Below are positions 46,672-56,072 of a stretch of DNA of 64,000 bases, piece by piece. Below the pieces are notes generated by a model, which was not told where the DNA came from, searched no databases, and was given only the letters and a program-made list of their open reading frames with translations. The translations under genes were made by a program, and so were the position numbers. Position 1 is the stretch's first letter, and the number at the start of each line of letters is the position of its first letter. The stretch is from Tardiphaga sp. vice304 (GTDB taxonomy: Bacteria; Pseudomonadota; Alphaproteobacteria; Rhizobiales; Xanthobacteraceae). The DNA lies in contig NZ_CP041402.1 of NCBI RefSeq assembly GCF_007018905.1, positions 5,072,001-5,136,000 of the forward strand, written 5' to 3'.

Positions 46672-46700
46672 AAAAAAGCGCCGGCAGAACCGGCGCTTTT
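46672..46700 (-). terminator. Rho-independent terminator after the L,D-transpeptidase gene
   Basis: GCGCCGG-CAGAA-CCGGCGC with flanking A- and T-runs (AAAAAA before, TTTT after). On the minus strand the stem ends in six T. It lies 27 bases after the stop. Confidence 0.88.
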
Positions 46701-46726
46701 GCCGATCTATGAAGCGGGAACCGCGT

Positions 46727-47410
46727 TCAGTAAGCGCCGCCGCCGCCCTGCAAAGCGAGCTTGGAATTGACCGGCGAGTCGCCATGCTTCGGCTCGAGCA
46801 CGACCACGACCGCACCGGGCTTGACGCGGCTGTAGAGGTCGATGACGTCCTCATTGGTCATGCGGATACAGCCCGAGGAAATCGAGGCGCCGATATATTC
46901 CGGCTGGTTGGTGCCGTGGATCCGGAACAGGGTGTCCTTGTTGCCCTGGTACAGATACAGAGCACGGGCGCCGAGCGGGTTATCGACGCCACCGGGCACC
47001 TGGGCCGGCAGACCCTCGATACGGGCGTGGATGTCCTTAGTCGGCGTCCACTTCGGCCATTCGGCCATGTTGCCGACCCGGGCGACGCCGGAGAACGCCA
47101 GGGCTTCCTCGCCGACGGTGACACCATAGCGGATAGCCTTGCCGCCGTCCTGAACGTAGTAAAGGTAGTGATTGTCGGAATCGACCACGATCGAGCCCGG
47201 CGCTTCCTTGCGGTGATAGCTGACGAGCGCGCGGCGGAAGGGCTCGGCGACCGGGGTGTTGACGTAGCGTGCCTTTGCCAGCTGCGCCTTGTCATTCGGC
47301 TTCAAATTGGCTTCCGGGGCGGCCTGAAACGTGGTGCCAGTCTGCATGCAGCCCGACAGCATCAGGCCGGCAGCGAGAACAAGTCCGAGCTTCATCTTCA
47401 TCGACGACAT
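46727..47410 (-). CDS. L,D-transpeptidase (YkuD family) lipoprotein
   Basis: The 227-residue protein has a lipoprotein signal (MSSMKMKLGLVLAAGLMLSG before Cys21). The YkuD catalytic domain contains FRIHGTNQPEYIGASISSGC followed by IRM, with the nucleophile Cys and paired His. Such enzymes make 3-3 cross-links in peptidoglycan or attach proteins to it. The ATG at 47410 is chosen for the signal; in-frame ATGs at 47401 and 47395 are also possible. Confidence 0.92.
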   Translation of the reverse strand: MSSMKMKLGLVLAAGLMLSGCMQTGTTFQAAPEANLKPNDKAQLAKARYVNTPVAEPFRRALVSYHRKEAPGSIVVDSDNHYLYYVQDGGKAIRYGVTVGEEALAFSGVARVGNMAEWPKWTPTKDIHARIEGLPAQVPGGVDNPLGARALYLYQGNKDTLFRIHGTNQPEYIGASISSGCIRMTNEDVIDLYSRVKPGAVVVVLEPKHGDSPVNSKLALQGGGGAY

Positions 47411-47616
47411 TTGCGAGCGTTCCAATACAGGGTGGCGCCAACGATGCGCCATGACGGCTAATAAATCCTTCCAGATGAGTAGCTTTGAAAATCGCAATCT
47501 TCCAGAACTTCCCTCATGCGGCGCACAAGCTGTCGGGAAGTGTGTCCGATTTGTCGCAATTTTGCCGGCTAGCGGTGGCGTTTCGCGCAGGCTTTGCCGC
47601 CTTGTCGCGGCGCCCT

Positions 47617-47667
47617 GATCCGGACGACGGCCGCGTTCACGCTCGCGTGAGTTGAAACCGCCGGATC
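47617..47667 (+). promoter_or_regulatory. Structured region upstream of corA
   Basis: Outer arms GATCCGG/CCGGATC enclose a perfect CACGC-TC-GCGTG hairpin. A second inverted repeat (ACTTCCC/GGGAAGT, 47507-47541) lies further up. The 383-base gap 47411-47793 has no clear gene. It could be a leader acting on corA, but no known riboswitch class is recognised. Confidence 0.35.
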
Positions 47668-47793
47668 GGGGGGTTGGCGCGCCCGTGGAAGGCTGTCATG
47701 ACCGCCCCCATGATCTTCGGTTATGCGGGCTGGATCTGCGATTCGCCCGGCCTGCAATCGTTCACCTTGCGTCGCCATTGTTCCGGAGTTGCC

Positions 47794-48774
47794 ATGCTCG
47801 CTGTGTTCACGCCCCAAGAGACGACCCTGAAGCGCTCTGAGCCGACCGATCTGACGGCGCTGCCGGCCGACACGGTGTGGATCGACCTGCTCAATCCGTC
47901 GCCGGGCGAGGACCATGCGGTGGAGCGATTGTTCGGCATCGCGGTGCCGACGCGGGAGGAGATGCAGGAGATCGAGATTTCCAGCCGGCTCTATATCGAG
48001 AACGGCGCGCGTTACATGACGGCGTCGCTGATGTGCGCGGCCGACACCGATTCACCGCGCATCACGCCCGTCACCTTTATCCTGTCCGGGCATCGGCTCG
48101 TCACGGTGCGCTATGATGCGCCAAAACCGTTCTCGCTGGTGGAAAACAAGCTGTCGCGCGGCACGCCGCCCAGCGCCAATGGCGAGACCGTGCTGCTGGA
48201 ACTCCTCGACGCCGTGATCGATCGCTGCGCCGACATTCTGGAGCGCGCCGGCGCCGACGTCGATCAGGTCAGCCACGATATTTTCGAGCCCGACGAATCG
48301 ATGCGGACCGGCCATGCCAAGCGCTATTCGGAGATCCTGATCGCGATCGGCCGCAAGGGCGACCTGACCTCGAAGGTCCGGGAAAGCCTGGTTTCGATCG
48401 GCCGCGTCGTCACCTTCGTCACAGCGGAGGCCGACGGCGTGAAATGGTCGAAGGACATGCGCGCGCAGCTCAAGACCATGCTGCGCGACGTCGCGTCCCT
48501 GACCGATCACGCCTCGTATCTGTCGAACAAGATCACCTTCGTGCTCGACGCCATGCTGGGCGTGGTCAATCTCGAGCAGAACAACATCATCAAGCTGTTC
48601 TCGGTGATGGCCGTGGTGTTGATGCCGCCGACGCTGATCGCTTCGGTCTACGGCATGAATTTCCGCTTGATGCCGGAGCTGCAGTGGGAACACGGCTACC
48701 CGATGGCGCTGCTCATGATGCTGGTCGCCGCGGCGCTTCCCTACATGTTCTTCAAATGGAAGAAGTGGCTGTAG
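47794..48774 (+). CDS. corA: CorA-family magnesium/cobalt transporter
   Basis: The 326-residue inner-membrane protein has an N-terminal cytosolic funnel and two C-terminal helices. The signature YGMNF lies at the end of the first helix (LIASVYGMNFRLMPELQWEH). It forms a pentameric divalent-cation channel. The ATG at 47794 has GGAG 6 bases upstream; an in-frame ATG at 47698 is less likely. The stop TAG (48772-48774) is part of a repeat. Confidence 0.9.
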   Translation: MLAVFTPQETTLKRSEPTDLTALPADTVWIDLLNPSPGEDHAVERLFGIAVPTREEMQEIEISSRLYIENGARYMTASLMCAADTDSPRITPVTFILSGHRLVTVRYDAPKPFSLVENKLSRGTPPSANGETVLLELLDAVIDRCADILERAGADVDQVSHDIFEPDESMRTGHAKRYSEILIAIGRKGDLTSKVRESLVSIGRVVTFVTAEADGVKWSKDMRAQLKTMLRDVASLTDHASYLSNKITFVLDAMLGVVNLEQNNIIKLFSVMAVVLMPPTLIASVYGMNFRLMPELQWEHGYPMALLMMLVAAALPYMFFKWKKWL

Positions 48775-48777
48775 CCC

Positions 48778-48876
48778 GTAGCCCGGATGACAATCCGGGG
48801 CCGGCCTTTCACCATGACGTTCAGCCCCGGATTTCGACGCCGTGCTCTCCGCGCGCAGCGACTTCATCCGGGCTAC
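48778..48876. repeat. Dispersed palindromic repeat, GTAGCCCGGAT type
   Basis: GTAGCCCGGATGACAATCCG... is mirrored by GACTTCATCCGGGCTAC. An extra GTAGCCC copy just before (48771-48777) contains the corA stop codon. Confidence 0.87.
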
Positions 48877-49032
48877 AGATTGTCCAGCTCCGCGTCAGTT
48901 AACGAACCACTCACACCGCTTTCGCAGCCGCGTGACCCGCGCCACAATTCTAACGGTAAAATTTGAGTGGTTGGCTGAACGGTTGAGCGAAGGGTTGCTG
49001 TCATAACACAGGCTCAAGTGATGAGGACTGCA

Positions 49033-49242
49033 ATGACTGACCCAGTGACTTCTCCCAACGTCGTCAATTTCCTTTCCTACCAGCAGGCGCGTCAGAATGC
49101 TGCCGGCAAGGCGCATCCGATCTCGGCACGGTGCTGCCGGCATTGCGGCGCGTCGCTGATGGACGGCGAATCGGACGACGATTGCTCCAGCCTCGGCATC
49201 AGCGATGCCGCGCCAGCACCGCGGCGGATTTTCGCGGAGTAG
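49033..49242 (+). CDS. Small Cys-containing protein, function unknown
   Basis: MTDPVTSPNVVNFLSYQQAR begins a 69-residue protein with a compact Cys cluster, ARCCRHCGASLMDGESDDDC, that might bind zinc. GAGG lies 7 bases before the ATG at 49033; a start at 49021 is possible. It stands alone between corA and an SDR gene. Real coding status rests on the ribosome site and composition. Confidence 0.58.
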   Translation: MTDPVTSPNVVNFLSYQQARQNAAGKAHPISARCCRHCGASLMDGESDDDCSSLGISDAAPAPRRIFAE

Positions 49243-49249
49243 ATTCATG

Positions 49250-49395
49250 GTGTCATTCCGGGGCGCGGACGGCGACAGCCGAGCGCGAACCCCGAATCCC
49301 GGAACGTTCATCGTTCCATGTCGAGATTCCCCGCCACTCCAAGTGGAGTGGCTGAGGTTCGTTCGCGCTGGCGCGCTCTCGCCCCGGAATGACGA
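49250..49395. repeat. Long inverted repeat, GTCATTCCGGGGCGCG type
   Basis: GTGTCATTCCGGGGCGCGGA is mirrored by CTCGCCCCGGAATGAC. Central hairpin CCACTCCAAGTGGAGTGG. It lies between the convergent small-protein and SDR genes. Confidence 0.78.
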
Positions 49396-50187
49396 TCAGA
49401 CGTGCTGGCCGCCGTTGATGTGGATCTCGGCGCCGTTCACGTAGGAACTCGTCTCCGTGCACAGCACGTAAATGATCTTCGCCACCTCATCGGGCGTGCC
49501 CAGCCGATTGAGCGGGATCTGCTCGGCGACGATCTTGTCGGTTCCCGGCGACAGGATCGAGGTGTCGATCTCGCCCGGCGCAATGGCGTTGACGCGAACG
49601 CCGAGGCGGCCGAAGTCCGAGGCCATCTCCCGCGTCAGCGACGCCAGCGCCGCCTTCGACGTCGCATAGGCCGCCCCGGCAAACGGATGCACGCGCGAGC
49701 CGGCGATCGAGGTGACGTTGACCACCGAGCCCTTCGCCGCCTTCAACTCCTCGATCAGCCCGCGCGCCATCATGATCGGCGCAAAGAAATTGACCCGGAA
49801 CACATGGCTCCAGGTCTCGACGTCGGTGTCGATCGAGCCGAGCCGGCTGCCACCCTCGCCCTTCGGCGAGATCGCGGCGTTATTGACCAGCGCATGCAAC
49901 TGACCGCCTTCGAGCCGTTCCTTGATCTCCGCGATCGCGCGCGTGGTGTCGGCATGGTCAGCGAGATCGACCTGGATGTGGTCCTCGGGGCCGGCGTCCC
50001 ACGGGCAGACTTCGGGAAACGGGTGCCGCGAGCAGGTCAGCACGCGCCAGCCGGCGCTGGAAAAGCGCATCACGGTGGCATGGCCGATGCCGCGGCTGGC
50101 CCCGGTCAGGAGCAGCGTACGCTTCGGCGCGTTTGAACCTGTGGGCATCATGCTGCTGGCCGGTCTCGTCGAATTTTGCAGGTTCAC
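49396..50187 (-). CDS. Short-chain dehydrogenase/reductase
   Basis: The 263-residue protein has the cofactor motif [32 protein letters not shown] and the catalytic YATSK ([20 protein letters not shown]) are present, preceded by the Ser in NVTSIAGS. The start is a GTG at 50187 overlapping the pdxH stop by 4 bases (GTGA), so the two are co-translated. The substrate is not evident; the coupling to pdxH gives no clear link. Confidence 0.9.
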   Translation of the reverse strand: MNLQNSTRPASSMMPTGSNAPKRTLLLTGASRGIGHATVMRFSSAGWRVLTCSRHPFPEVCPWDAGPEDHIQVDLADHADTTRAIAEIKERLEGGQLHALVNNAAISPKGEGGSRLGSIDTDVETWSHVFRVNFFAPIMMARGLIEELKAAKGSVVNVTSIAGSRVHPFAGAAYATSKAALASLTREMASDFGRLGVRVNAIAPGEIDTSILSPGTDKIVAEQIPLNRLGTPDEVAKIIYVLCTETSSYVNGAEIHINGGQHV

Positions 50188-50849
50188 GGGTAGAGCCTCA
50201 CCTTGCTCCAGGAGTTTTGCGCAGCGCCGGACGACGCGTCGGTCGTGTCACGGCGGAATTCGATGCGGTCGTGCAGCCGGAACGGCCGGTCGTGCCAGAA
50301 TTCGATGCGCTGGGGGGTGATCCGCCAGCCGGTCCAGCCTGCCGGCCGCGGCACGGCGCCGATCAGATGCTTGGCGGCTTCCCTGGCGATGGCCTGCTCG
50401 AAGGCAAAGCGGCTCTCCAGTGGCTGCGACTGCTTGCTGGCCAAGGCGCCGATCTGCGACTGCCTGGGGCGGGACGCGAAATATTCGTCGGCCTCGGCCT
50501 CGGTGACCGGCGTTACCGGACCACGCACCCGGACCTGACGGCGCAGCGACTTCCAGTGAAACAGCAATGCCGCCTTCGGATTGGCGGCGAGCTCCTGGCC
50601 CTTCTGGCTGGCGATGTGGCTGTAGAACACGAAGCCGTCGGCATCAAAGCCCTTCATCAGCACCATGCGGACGTCGGGAAGCCCGTCGGCATCGACCGTT
50701 GCCAGCGCCATGGCGTTGGGATCGTTGGGCTCGGCGGCCTGCGCTTCGGCAAACCAGTCGGCAAACAACGCAAAAGGCTCATCGGCCGCCGTAAAATCAC
50801 CGGACGTTAACGGAGTCGGGTGTTGGATAGGGTTGATCGTGTCGGTCAT
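50184..50849 (-). CDS. pdxH: Pyridoxamine/pyridoxine 5'-phosphate oxidase
   Basis: The 221-residue FMN enzyme makes pyridoxal 5'-phosphate. It has [20 protein letters not shown] and [36 protein letters not shown] and the C-terminal [19 protein letters not shown] are also conserved. Full length. It shares a divergent promoter region with the lipoprotein-like gene downstream on the plus strand. Confidence 0.94.
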   Translation of the reverse strand: MTDTINPIQHPTPLTSGDFTAADEPFALFADWFAEAQAAEPNDPNAMALATVDADGLPDVRMVLMKGFDADGFVFYSHIASQKGQELAANPKAALLFHWKSLRRQVRVRGPVTPVTEAEADEYFASRPRQSQIGALASKQSQPLESRFAFEQAIAREAAKHLIGAVPRPAGWTGWRITPQRIEFWHDRPFRLHDRIEFRRDTTDASSGAAQNSWSKVRLYP

Positions 50850-50888
50850 GTCCGGAGTTCCGTCTTGCGTTGGCCTGAGGCTTCGAGC

Positions 50889-51380
50889 TTGCTGCGGTTC
50901 CTGCGTAGGCCAGTCCTATATAGGACACGTATTGGCATTGGCCTATCGGCTATCTGCCCGCCCGTGGCGGCGATTGCAGCTATTATGATCGGTGCCGGCG
51001 TCGGCGGCTGCAGTATCGGCCGCAACGAGGGCGCTTTTGCCAGAATGGAAGGCAGCGACGTGACCGGCTCGATCACGCCTTTGGTGCCGGCCGCAGGCCC
51101 CGAGCCGACCGAGGCCGACCTGGTGTTCGCCCGCACCGCCGCCTCCGACGTCCTGACCAAGGGCGACAAGGATTCCAGCCAGCCGTGGGAGAACCCTTCG
51201 ACCGGCGCGCGCGGCTCGGTGACGCCGCTGGCCAATGCCTACAGCGAAGACGGTCGAACCTGCCGGGCGTTCCTGGCCAGCTATGTCAACGGCCGCTCGG
51301 AAACCTGGATGCAGGGCGCCGCCTGCAAGGACGGCGCGCGCTGGGATGTCCACTCGCTGAAGCCGTGGCGGCGCGGCTGA
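50889..51380 (+). CDS. RT0821/Lpp0805-like surface lipoprotein
   Basis: The protein of about 163 residues has a basic start then a hydrophobic segment ending GAGVGGC, consistent with a lipobox. The mature part has [20 protein letters not shown] and [20 protein letters not shown], the pattern of RT0821/Lpp0805-like surface proteins, with three Cys. The start is uncertain. A TTG at 50889 with GAGG 8 bases upstream is preferred; GTG at 50820 and TTG at 50865 are alternatives. The function is unknown. Confidence 0.7.
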   Translation: MLRFLRRPVLYRTRIGIGLSAICPPVAAIAAIMIGAGVGGCSIGRNEGAFARMEGSDVTGSITPLVPAAGPEPTEADLVFARTAASDVLTKGDKDSSQPWENPSTGARGSVTPLANAYSEDGRTCRAFLASYVNGRSETWMQGAACKDGARWDVHSLKPWRRG

Positions 51381-51528
51381 CGACCGTCGCGACCAGCGGT
51401 TGCGATGACCGGTCGTCTTGGCGGATTTGTCACATCGCAGTTGCAAAAAAGACACCAAGGCCCCAAATGAGAGATCAAGCGGGCCGTTTGCCCGCATTTC
51501 GTAGTTTTGCCTGAAGGAGTGACGACGG

Positions 51529-52476
51529 ATGCGCGACCCCTATGAGGTCTTGGGGGTGCAGCGGGGCGCCAGCGCTGCGGCGATCAAGAGCGCCTACCGC
51601 AAGCTCGCCAAGAAACATCATCCAGACAATAACCAGAAGGATCCGACGGCCGCCGAACGCTTCTCCGAAGTCAACTCGGCCAACGAGATCATCGGTGACG
51701 AAGACAAGCGCAAGCAGTTCGACCGCGGCGAGATCGACGCCGAGGGCAAGCCGAAATTCCAGGGCTTCCCGGGCGGCGGGCGCGCTTCGGCGCAGCCCGG
51801 ATTCGAACATGCCTTCCGCGGCGGTCCCGGCGCGCAGCAGGGCTTTGGCGGCGGCGGTTTCGAGGATATTCTCAACAGCATGTTTGCCGGCTCCGGGCGC
51901 GGCCGCGGCGGGCCGCAAGGCGCCGGCTTCGATGAGCGCATGATGCCGGTGGATCTCGACGTCGCTGTCGCCATGACGGTGTCGCTGGAGGAGTCCGTGA
52001 AGGGCGCCGAGAAGCGCGTCCGGCTGCCGACCGGCAAGGAATTGAACGTCAAGATTCCGGCCGGCGTTTCCGCCGGCCAGCAGATCCGGCTGAAGGGCCA
52101 GGGCGAAACCGCCCCCGGCCATCGGCCCGGCGACCTGATGATCACGGTCAGCATTGCACCGCATGCCTTCTTCAAGATCGACGGCAGCGATCTGCGCGTC
52201 GAACTGCCGATCACGCTGTACGAGGCGGTGCTCGGCGCCAAGGTGCGGGCCCCGACGCTGTCGGGGGCGGTCGAGCTGTCGATTCCGAAGAACACGTCGA
52301 GCGGCCGCATTTTCCGCCTCAAGGGCAAGGGCCTGCCGAAGGTCGGTGGCACAAGTGGCGACCTGTATTTCATCACCCGCATCATGCTGCCCGACGGCAA
52401 CGACGCCGAACTGGAAGCGCTGATGGAAAAATGGCGCGACGGAAACACCTACAATCCGCGCAGCGATCTGGGGTAA
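51529..52476 (+). CDS. DnaJ-family co-chaperone (CbpA-like)
   Basis: The 315-residue protein has a J domain (residues 1-66) with the HPD motif at 31-33. A Gly-rich linker follows, then two C-terminal substrate-binding folds (VRLPTGKELNVKIPAGVSAG, GVELSIPKNTSSGR-like sequence). The Cys-rich zinc domain of DnaJ is absent, so it is the CbpA type. It stimulates DnaK. GGAG precedes the ATG. Confidence 0.92.
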   Translation: MRDPYEVLGVQRGASAAAIKSAYRKLAKKHHPDNNQKDPTAAERFSEVNSANEIIGDEDKRKQFDRGEIDAEGKPKFQGFPGGGRASAQPGFEHAFRGGPGAQQGFGGGGFEDILNSMFAGSGRGRGGPQGAGFDERMMPVDLDVAVAMTVSLEESVKGAEKRVRLPTGKELNVKIPAGVSAGQQIRLKGQGETAPGHRPGDLMITVSIAPHAFFKIDGSDLRVELPITLYEAVLGAKVRAPTLSGAVELSIPKNTSSGRIFRLKGKGLPKVGGTSGDLYFITRIMLPDGNDAELEALMEKWRDGNTYNPRSDLG

Positions 52477-52479
52477 TGC

Positions 52480-52576
52480 GTAGCCCGGATGACAATCCGG
52501 GGCCGGCCTATCCACAACAGCCATTCCCGGATTACGTCGTCGCGCGCTTCCCGCGCGCCGACTTCATCCGGGCTAC
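52480..52576. repeat. Dispersed palindromic repeat, GTAGCCCGGAT type
   Basis: GTAGCCCGGATGACAATCCG... is mirrored by GACTTCATCCGGGCTAC. It starts 4 bases after the DnaJ-type gene and lies in the 306-base convergent gap 52477-52782. Confidence 0.87.
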
Positions 52577-52712
52577 CGACCGACGCTCCGTCAAGAGGTC
52601 GGCATCAATCGATGCATTGCCTTTCAGGCGAGGGGAGCCGCGAACTCACGAACTCCCCTCCACCCGATGGCGCTGCTCAGGCACCCTCGTTCCGCATGGA
52701 AGCGAGGGGCCA

Positions 52713-52775
52713 AGTCCTGGCAGCGAAAGTCCTGGCAGCGAAACTTCTGGCAGCGAAACTTCTGGCAGCGAAACT
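52713..52775. repeat. Short tandem repeat, four 15-base units
   Basis: Four adjacent 15-base units of the form A(G/C)T(C/T)CTGGCAGCGAA span 52713-52772, followed by a partial unit. Units 1 and 2 are identical, as are units 3 and 4. It lies between two convergent genes, 8 bases before the radical SAM stop. Confidence 0.88.
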
Positions 52776-52782
52776 TAGCCTT

Positions 52783-53943
52783 CTAAAACAAACTCAATTG
52801 CTGGCCCGCCTTGCTCAGCCGCACGAAGTGATCCGTGGTCAGCTTGGAGCGGCGCTTGTTAAGGCCGAGCTTGGTACAGGCGATCTCGAAGCGCCGGCCG
52901 ATCATCCAGGCCATCGGCCCGGTACCCTTCATCCGCGTGCCCCATTGCGAATCATAGTCGCGGCCGCCGCGCATGTCGCGGATCAGCGTGAAGACGTGGC
53001 GATACCGATCCGGATAGTTCGCCATCAGCCATTCGCGAAACAGGTCGCGGACCTCCAGCGGCAGCCGCAGCAGGACGTAACTCGCCTCCTTCACCCCGGC
53101 ATGCGCCGCGGCATCGAGAATGCGCTCGATCTCGGCGTCGTTCAGCGCGGGAATCACCGGCGCCACCATCACCGTGGTCGGAATGCCCGCCTCCGACAAT
53201 TGCCGCAGCGCCTCCAGCCGCTTTTCCGGCGACGACGCCCGCGGCTCCATCGTGCGTGACAGCTTCGGATCGAGCGACGTCACCGAGATCGCCACCTTGG
53301 CGAGGTTGCGCTTCGCCATACGCGCCAGAATGTCGATATCGCGGGTCACCAAAGCCCCCTTGGTGACAATGCCGACCGGATGGTTGGCGCGCTCGAGCAC
53401 TTCGAGAATGCCGCGCATCACCTTCCGCTCGCGTTCGATCGGCTGGTAGGGATCGGTGTTGGTGCCGATCGCGATCATCCTCGGCTCGTAGTCCGGCGCC
53501 GCCAGCTCCTTCTCCAGCAGCCCCGGCGCGTCCGGCTTGACGAATAACTTCGATTCGAAATCCAGTCCGGGCGACAGGCCGAGAAAGGCGTGGCTCGGCC
53601 GCGCGAAGCAATAGACGCAGCCGTGCTCGCAGCCGCGATAGGGATTGATCGAGCGGTCGAAGCCGATATCCGGCGACTCGTTGCGGGTGATCACCTTTCG
53701 CGCGGTATCGACCGCCACCGTCGTCTTGAAGGCCGGCAGTTCATCGAGGCTCTGCCAGCCGTCGTCGAAGGCGACGCGGGCTTCGGCCTCGAAGCGACCG
53801 CTATCATTGGATTGCGCCCCGCGACCGCGCCGCCGCTGCTTCTCGATCGCCACCGCAATCTCGGGAAACGGCGAGGCCCCGCCCGGTTCGGGGGGCGGCA
53901 GAACCGGCGGGTGCTTGCGGGCGGCAGCATGGGTGCGAGTCAT
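52783..53943 (-). CDS. PA0069-family radical SAM protein (SplB/COG1533-like)
   Basis: The 386-residue protein has the radical SAM Cys motif YRGCEHGCVYCFARPS (Cys105, 109, 112). GTNTDPYQPIERERKVMRGI and VTKGALVTRDIDILARM follow, as in the SplB-related COG1533 group. Members are annotated as DNA repair-like, but no substrate has been fixed for this branch. A LexA-type box lies 24 bases upstream of the ATG, supporting a role in DNA damage. Confidence 0.88.
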   Translation of the reverse strand: MTRTHAAARKHPPVLPPPEPGGASPFPEIAVAIEKQRRRGRGAQSNDSGRFEAEARVAFDDGWQSLDELPAFKTTVAVDTARKVITRNESPDIGFDRSINPYRGCEHGCVYCFARPSHAFLGLSPGLDFESKLFVKPDAPGLLEKELAAPDYEPRMIAIGTNTDPYQPIERERKVMRGILEVLERANHPVGIVTKGALVTRDIDILARMAKRNLAKVAISVTSLDPKLSRTMEPRASSPEKRLEALRQLSEAGIPTTVMVAPVIPALNDAEIERILDAAAHAGVKEASYVLLRLPLEVRDLFREWLMANYPDRYRHVFTLIRDMRGGRDYDSQWGTRMKGTGPMAWMIGRRFEIACTKLGLNKRRSKLTTDHFVRLSKAGQQLSLF

Positions 53944-53966
53944 GCCGACAACATAACAAACAACCG

Positions 53967-53981
53967 GAACATATCAAGAAC
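53967..53981 (-). promoter_or_regulatory. LexA-type SOS box
   Basis: GAAC-ATATCAA-GAAC (GTTC-N7-GTTC on the minus strand) matches the direct-repeat LexA site of alphaproteobacteria. It lies 24-38 bases ahead of the radical SAM gene, where a promoter is expected. LexA binding is inferred. Confidence 0.7.
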
Positions 53982-54129
53982 AAATAAACATCCCTGTTCG
54001 AAACAGCCGGCGGCAATCCGTGCCGGTCGGGCAGCTGTTCTGTGACGTTTCGATGAATGATCCAGCGCAATCAAACTGTCGCGAAGGCGCGCCATACATG
54101 CACAGGTCGGATCGAACTGGTGGTGGCAA

Positions 54130-56058
54130 ATGAAATCCCAGATCATCGAACAACTTGGCCAGACCGGCATGCTGCTGCCCTCTCTGGTCGCGGAAGGTCT
54201 CGGCGCCAATGACCGCATCAAGGTGCGGATGAGCGCGTTGCAGGGCGCCGCGCAGCATGCGCGACAGCCGGATCAGGCCGTTTCGGATCTGCAGGCCGAA
54301 TGCCGCGCCGCTTCGATTCCGCCGGCGGCGATCGCGACGCTGATCGGCGGCGCCCATATGGCAGCCGACGGTCGCATCGCCGCGCCAAATCTTGCCAAGC
54401 TGATGAAGGACATCGCCGACGACATCGCGGCGATGATCCGCGCCGTCCGGGCCGGCGCCCCGCAGGAGGGCGAGGCCTTCGACGCCCGGCTGGCGGCGAT
54501 GCTGGCGGCCGGCGTGCTGGACGCGGCGACCGAGATCGAGGTGGTGCGGATCGCGCGACTGACCGGCATGGCCGAAAACGGCGCCGACAGCCTGCATCGG
54601 CTGGTGATGGACCTGCACAAGGCGCTTAACCGTCTTGCCGCCCGTTGCGCCGAGGAAATCGTCGATGGCGCCCATGTCTTCGGTCTGCAGCCTGAAGACC
54701 ATGCGCCGGTGCAGAGCTTCATGCGTGGGCTCGGCGAGACGAAAATGCTGAAGTTCGATCACCCTGGCCTCGACACCATGGCGACGCGTTCCGGCGGGCG
54801 GCTGCTGATCCAGAACGATATCGGCACCACCGATGCCCATGTCGTCGTAATCGCCGTGAAGGCGAACACCGTCACCGTCACCTATACCGACGTGCATCGC
54901 GCCCGCGCCAGGTTCTTCGTGGCGCAGTTCGAGAAATTCCCGGCGGCGTGGAGCGGGCTGGATCGGCACGCCGCCAGCGGACTCGGCGACGACGGCACGT
55001 TCTATCTGGTGACCGGCGACTATCAGGCCGACAGCGCCGATGAGCGCGATGCCTTCCTGGCCGCGATCGGCGCTGCTCTGGTGTTCCTGATCGACTGGAA
55101 CAAGGCGCGAAAATTGTTGCGGAGCTGGGTCGCCAAGGGCGACGCCGCCAACCTGCTCGGTTGGGCGGCGCGCCATCGGATCGGCCACCGGGCGTTCCTC
55201 GAACTTGGCGGTGACGAACTGATCGGCGCCGCGGTACGCAACGCGGCCCCAACAAGGATCGGTTTCGGCGAACGGCTCGACCAGGCCCTGGGCCGCGACG
55301 CCGCGGTGGAATTCCTCAAGACCGCGATGCGGGTTTCCACCGAAGCACTGCGCGAGGGCCGCTCGGTACGCCTGGTACGCGACCAGATCGAAGCCGAACT
55401 GGTCCGGCATCTGGAGCGGGTCGATAGCACCCTGCTTGCCATCATCCTGCGCCAGGCCGGTCTGGCGAACGATATCGCCGCCGGCCTCGCGTCTCATATC
55501 GCCGCGCTGCAGGCCGGGCGCAGCAGCGACGGCAAGGCCCTCGCCGCGCGCGCCAGCCGGATCGAGCAGAAGGCCGACCGCATCGCCATCGAAGCCCGCA
55601 AGGAGGTGACGCGCCTCAACGCCCGTCCGGTCATCGAGCAGATGATGGACCGCGTCGAGCAGGCCATCGACGAACTGGAACAAGCGGCGTTCATCGCCTC
55701 GCTGCTGCCTGAAGCGGTTGCCCCGGCGCTGCTGGAAGCGCTGGCGGGGCTGTGCGGCTCGTCCGTCTCGGCCCTGCAGGCAACCGCCTCAGGCGTCGCC
55801 GCCGCCGCCGAAGTGCCCGACGTCCAGCGCGTCGATTCCGAGGACGCACTGGCCTGCGTGCTCCGCCTGATCGACGCCGAGCACAGCGCCGACCTGCGCG
55901 AACGCGAGATTACGGCGCAGGTATTGACCGGCGGCTTCGACGTGGCGACCTCGCTGGCGGTGCTGGAACTGGCGCGGGCGATCGAGCGCGCGACCGACCG
56001 GCTCGCAGGATTCGGTCACCTGCTGCGCCGCTACATCATTTCCGACCTGCTGGCGTAA
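54130..56058 (+). CDS. Uncharacterised protein with PhoU/DUF47-like C-terminus
   Basis: The 642-residue protein has no signal peptide or membrane helix, so it is probably cytosolic. The N-terminal 200 residues are helical (MKSQIIEQLGQTGMLLPSLV onward). A central mixed region holds KFDHPGLDTMATRSGGRLLI and VTVTYTDVHRARARFFVAQF. From about 430 to the end the pattern of PhoU/DUF47 proteins appears: acidic helical bundles such as ASRIEQKADRIAIEARKEVT and PVIEQMMDRVEQAIDELEQA. The next gene starts 14 bases later and encodes a PPDK-like protein, so the two are probably co-expressed partners. Function unknown. Confidence 0.72.
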   Translation: MKSQIIEQLGQTGMLLPSLVAEGLGANDRIKVRMSALQGAAQHARQPDQAVSDLQAECRAASIPPAAIATLIGGAHMAADGRIAAPNLAKLMKDIADDIAAMIRAVRAGAPQEGEAFDARLAAMLAAGVLDAATEIEVVRIARLTGMAENGADSLHRLVMDLHKALNRLAARCAEEIVDGAHVFGLQPEDHAPVQSFMRGLGETKMLKFDHPGLDTMATRSGGRLLIQNDIGTTDAHVVVIAVKANTVTVTYTDVHRARARFFVAQFEKFPAAWSGLDRHAASGLGDDGTFYLVTGDYQADSADERDAFLAAIGAALVFLIDWNKARKLLRSWVAKGDAANLLGWAARHRIGHRAFLELGGDELIGAAVRNAAPTRIGFGERLDQALGRDAAVEFLKTAMRVSTEALREGRSVRLVRDQIEAELVRHLERVDSTLLAIILRQAGLANDIAAGLASHIAALQAGRSSDGKALAARASRIEQKADRIAIEARKEVTRLNARPVIEQMMDRVEQAIDELEQAAFIASLLPEAVAPALLEALAGLCGSSVSALQATASGVAAAAEVPDVQRVDSEDALACVLRLIDAEHSADLREREITAQVLTGGFDVATSLAVLELARAIERATDRLAGFGHLLRRYIISDLLA

Positions 56059-56072
56059 CCGAGGGGCTGACA

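Noticed and set aside
53974..55683. A 569-codon minus-strand open frame
   Set aside because: It is antisense to the PhoU-like gene and has the composition of a shadow. The plus-strand protein has clean helical patterns and a natural start.
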